7,036 bases of DNA from Bermanella sp041589295 (GTDB lineage: Bacteria; Pseudomonadota; Gammaproteobacteria; Pseudomonadales; Oceanobacteraceae): assembly GCA_041589295.1 (NCBI GenBank), contig JBFHVZ010000211.1:1-7036 (forward strand). Reading direction: 5' to 3'. The notes beneath the pieces are model-generated. The model was given only the letters and a program-made list of their open reading frames with translations, had not been told where the DNA came from and ran no database searches. The position numbers and the translations under genes were made by a program. Positions 6,602 to 7,036 of this stretch are shown in pieces (the first letter of the stretch is position 1; every line of letters starts with the position of its first letter).

Positions 6602-6607
6602 CTCCCC
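6602..6607 (-). promoter_or_regulatory. Ribosome binding site deciding the GTG 6596 start
   Basis: On the minus strand GGGGAG is followed by AAATC and then GTG at 6596. This is a near-ideal Shine-Dalgarno and spacer. It supports GTG 6596 over the longer TTG 6617 start, in which this site would be internal to the coding sequence. Confidence 0.7.
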
Positions 6608-6631
6608 AAATACCCAACAGTGCCGTTGTGT

Positions 6632-7036
6632 TTATTGGTATACAAACATTCGTTTAAACATATCCACCACGCGTTTTACCGTGTCCCGTGTGACATGGCG
6701 GTGGTCCGGCTCCCAAGGTTGTTCGGTGCACTCGGTGACCAGCTCGTAGCTTGGCAGGTAATAAATGTCCGGATGGGCTTTAACCACTTCATCCAAGGCG
6801 ACCCGCAATACCGCTTTAGAATGGGTATTGGCTTCAATAATGTGGTGATCGTCAGCGCGCCCCGTAGCCAACAGCGGTACAGGTGAAAGCGTTAGAATTA
6901 ACTTAAAGTTAGGGTTATGACGTTTTACCGAATGGAAAAACGCCAAAATGTTATCCACATTCTCTTGCACCGTGAGTGTTTTGTGTTGAATTAAATGGTG
7001 TAGTCCACGGCGAGGATTACGCGAGATCACAGTGCC
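6632..7036 (-). CDS. GSCFA-family (SGNH hydrolase-like) protein, C-terminal part, 5' truncated by window edge
   Basis: The frame enters from the right edge and ends with TAA at 6632-6634, leaving about 134 visible residues. The GTG at 7030 is only an internal codon; coding continues to the edge as G-T-V-I-S-R. Family landmarks are KLILTLSPVPL, EANTHSKAVLR (where most members read VAN-SKSVLR), HPDIYYLPSYELV and EPDHRHVTRDTVKRVVDMF, all typical of the C-terminal half of GSCFA proteins (PF08885). The D-H-R-H element resembles the DxxH of SGNH hydrolases and may give the catalytic Asp and His. The N-terminal GSCFA motif with the nucleophile lies outside the window. These proteins often occur in surface-glycan gene sets, where an acyl esterase or acyltransferase role on sugars is plausible but not shown here. 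It has no visible membrane segment. It lies 35 nt upstream of copy 3 of the unknown family. Family call fairly firm, activity inferred. Confidence 0.8.
   Translation of the reverse strand, partial: GTVISRNPRRGLHHLIQHKTLTVQENVDNILAFFHSVKRHNPNFKLILTLSPVPLLATGRADDHHIIEANTHSKAVLRVALDEVVKAHPDIYYLPSYELVTECTEQPWEPDHRHVTRDTVKRVVDMFKRMFVYQ

Noticed and set aside
6620..6886. Plus-strand 88-codon open frame near the right edge
   Set aside because: It is the antisense shadow of the GSCFA-family gene, whose frame carries recognisable family motifs.
1..7036. Insertion sequence, CRISPR array, tRNA or other structural RNA
   Set aside because: Coding genes fill the window almost completely. I saw no transposase, terminal inverted repeats, spaced repeat array or cloverleaf-like segment in the short gaps.

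Overview
The window looks like part of a bacterial surface-glycan or flagellin-glycosylation locus. Gene density, Shine-Dalgarno spacing, family types and a GC content near the mid-40s to 50% suggest a gammaproteobacterium, perhaps marine. This assignment is an inference: no taxonomic marker is present and the genus cannot be named.

Plus strand, 1-5008. The first gene is the 3' end of an N-acetyl sugar amidotransferase of the WbpG/PseA type. It is followed by a HisH-type glutaminase, a HisF-type cyclase-like subunit, a second WbpG/PseA-type protein, a class I SAM-dependent methyltransferase and a 247-residue protein of unknown function. All point the same way. Several overlap (19, 10 and 4 nt), and the remaining gaps are 15 and 44 nt, so the block reads as one operon. 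By analogy with WbpG-HisH2-HisF2 of Pseudomonas O-antigen clusters and PseA of Campylobacter, the glutaminase and HisF-like barrel should deliver ammonia to the PP-loop amidotransferase, which makes an amidino group on a nucleotide-activated or nonulosonic sugar. The methyltransferase may decorate the same glycan.

Minus strand, 7036-5050. The C-terminal part of a GSCFA-family (SGNH-hydrolase-like) protein enters from the right edge. It is followed by two tandem paralogues of unknown function. These converge on the plus-strand operon across only 41 nt. The two tandem genes and the last plus-strand gene (4265-5008) belong to one family, so three copies of an uncharacterised soluble protein sit together on opposite strands. 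They look more AT-rich than the sugar genes around them.

Most notable points: (1) the three-copy unknown family; (2) a second amidotransferase whose PP-loop reads VNGARDS instead of the usual SGGxDS; (3) a HisF that has lost the catalytic Asp11 of histidine biosynthesis; (4) the sandwich order amidotransferase-hisH-hisF-amidotransferase. No RNA genes, mobile elements, CRISPR arrays or convincing terminators were seen, and no stretch longer than 300 bases lacks a gene.
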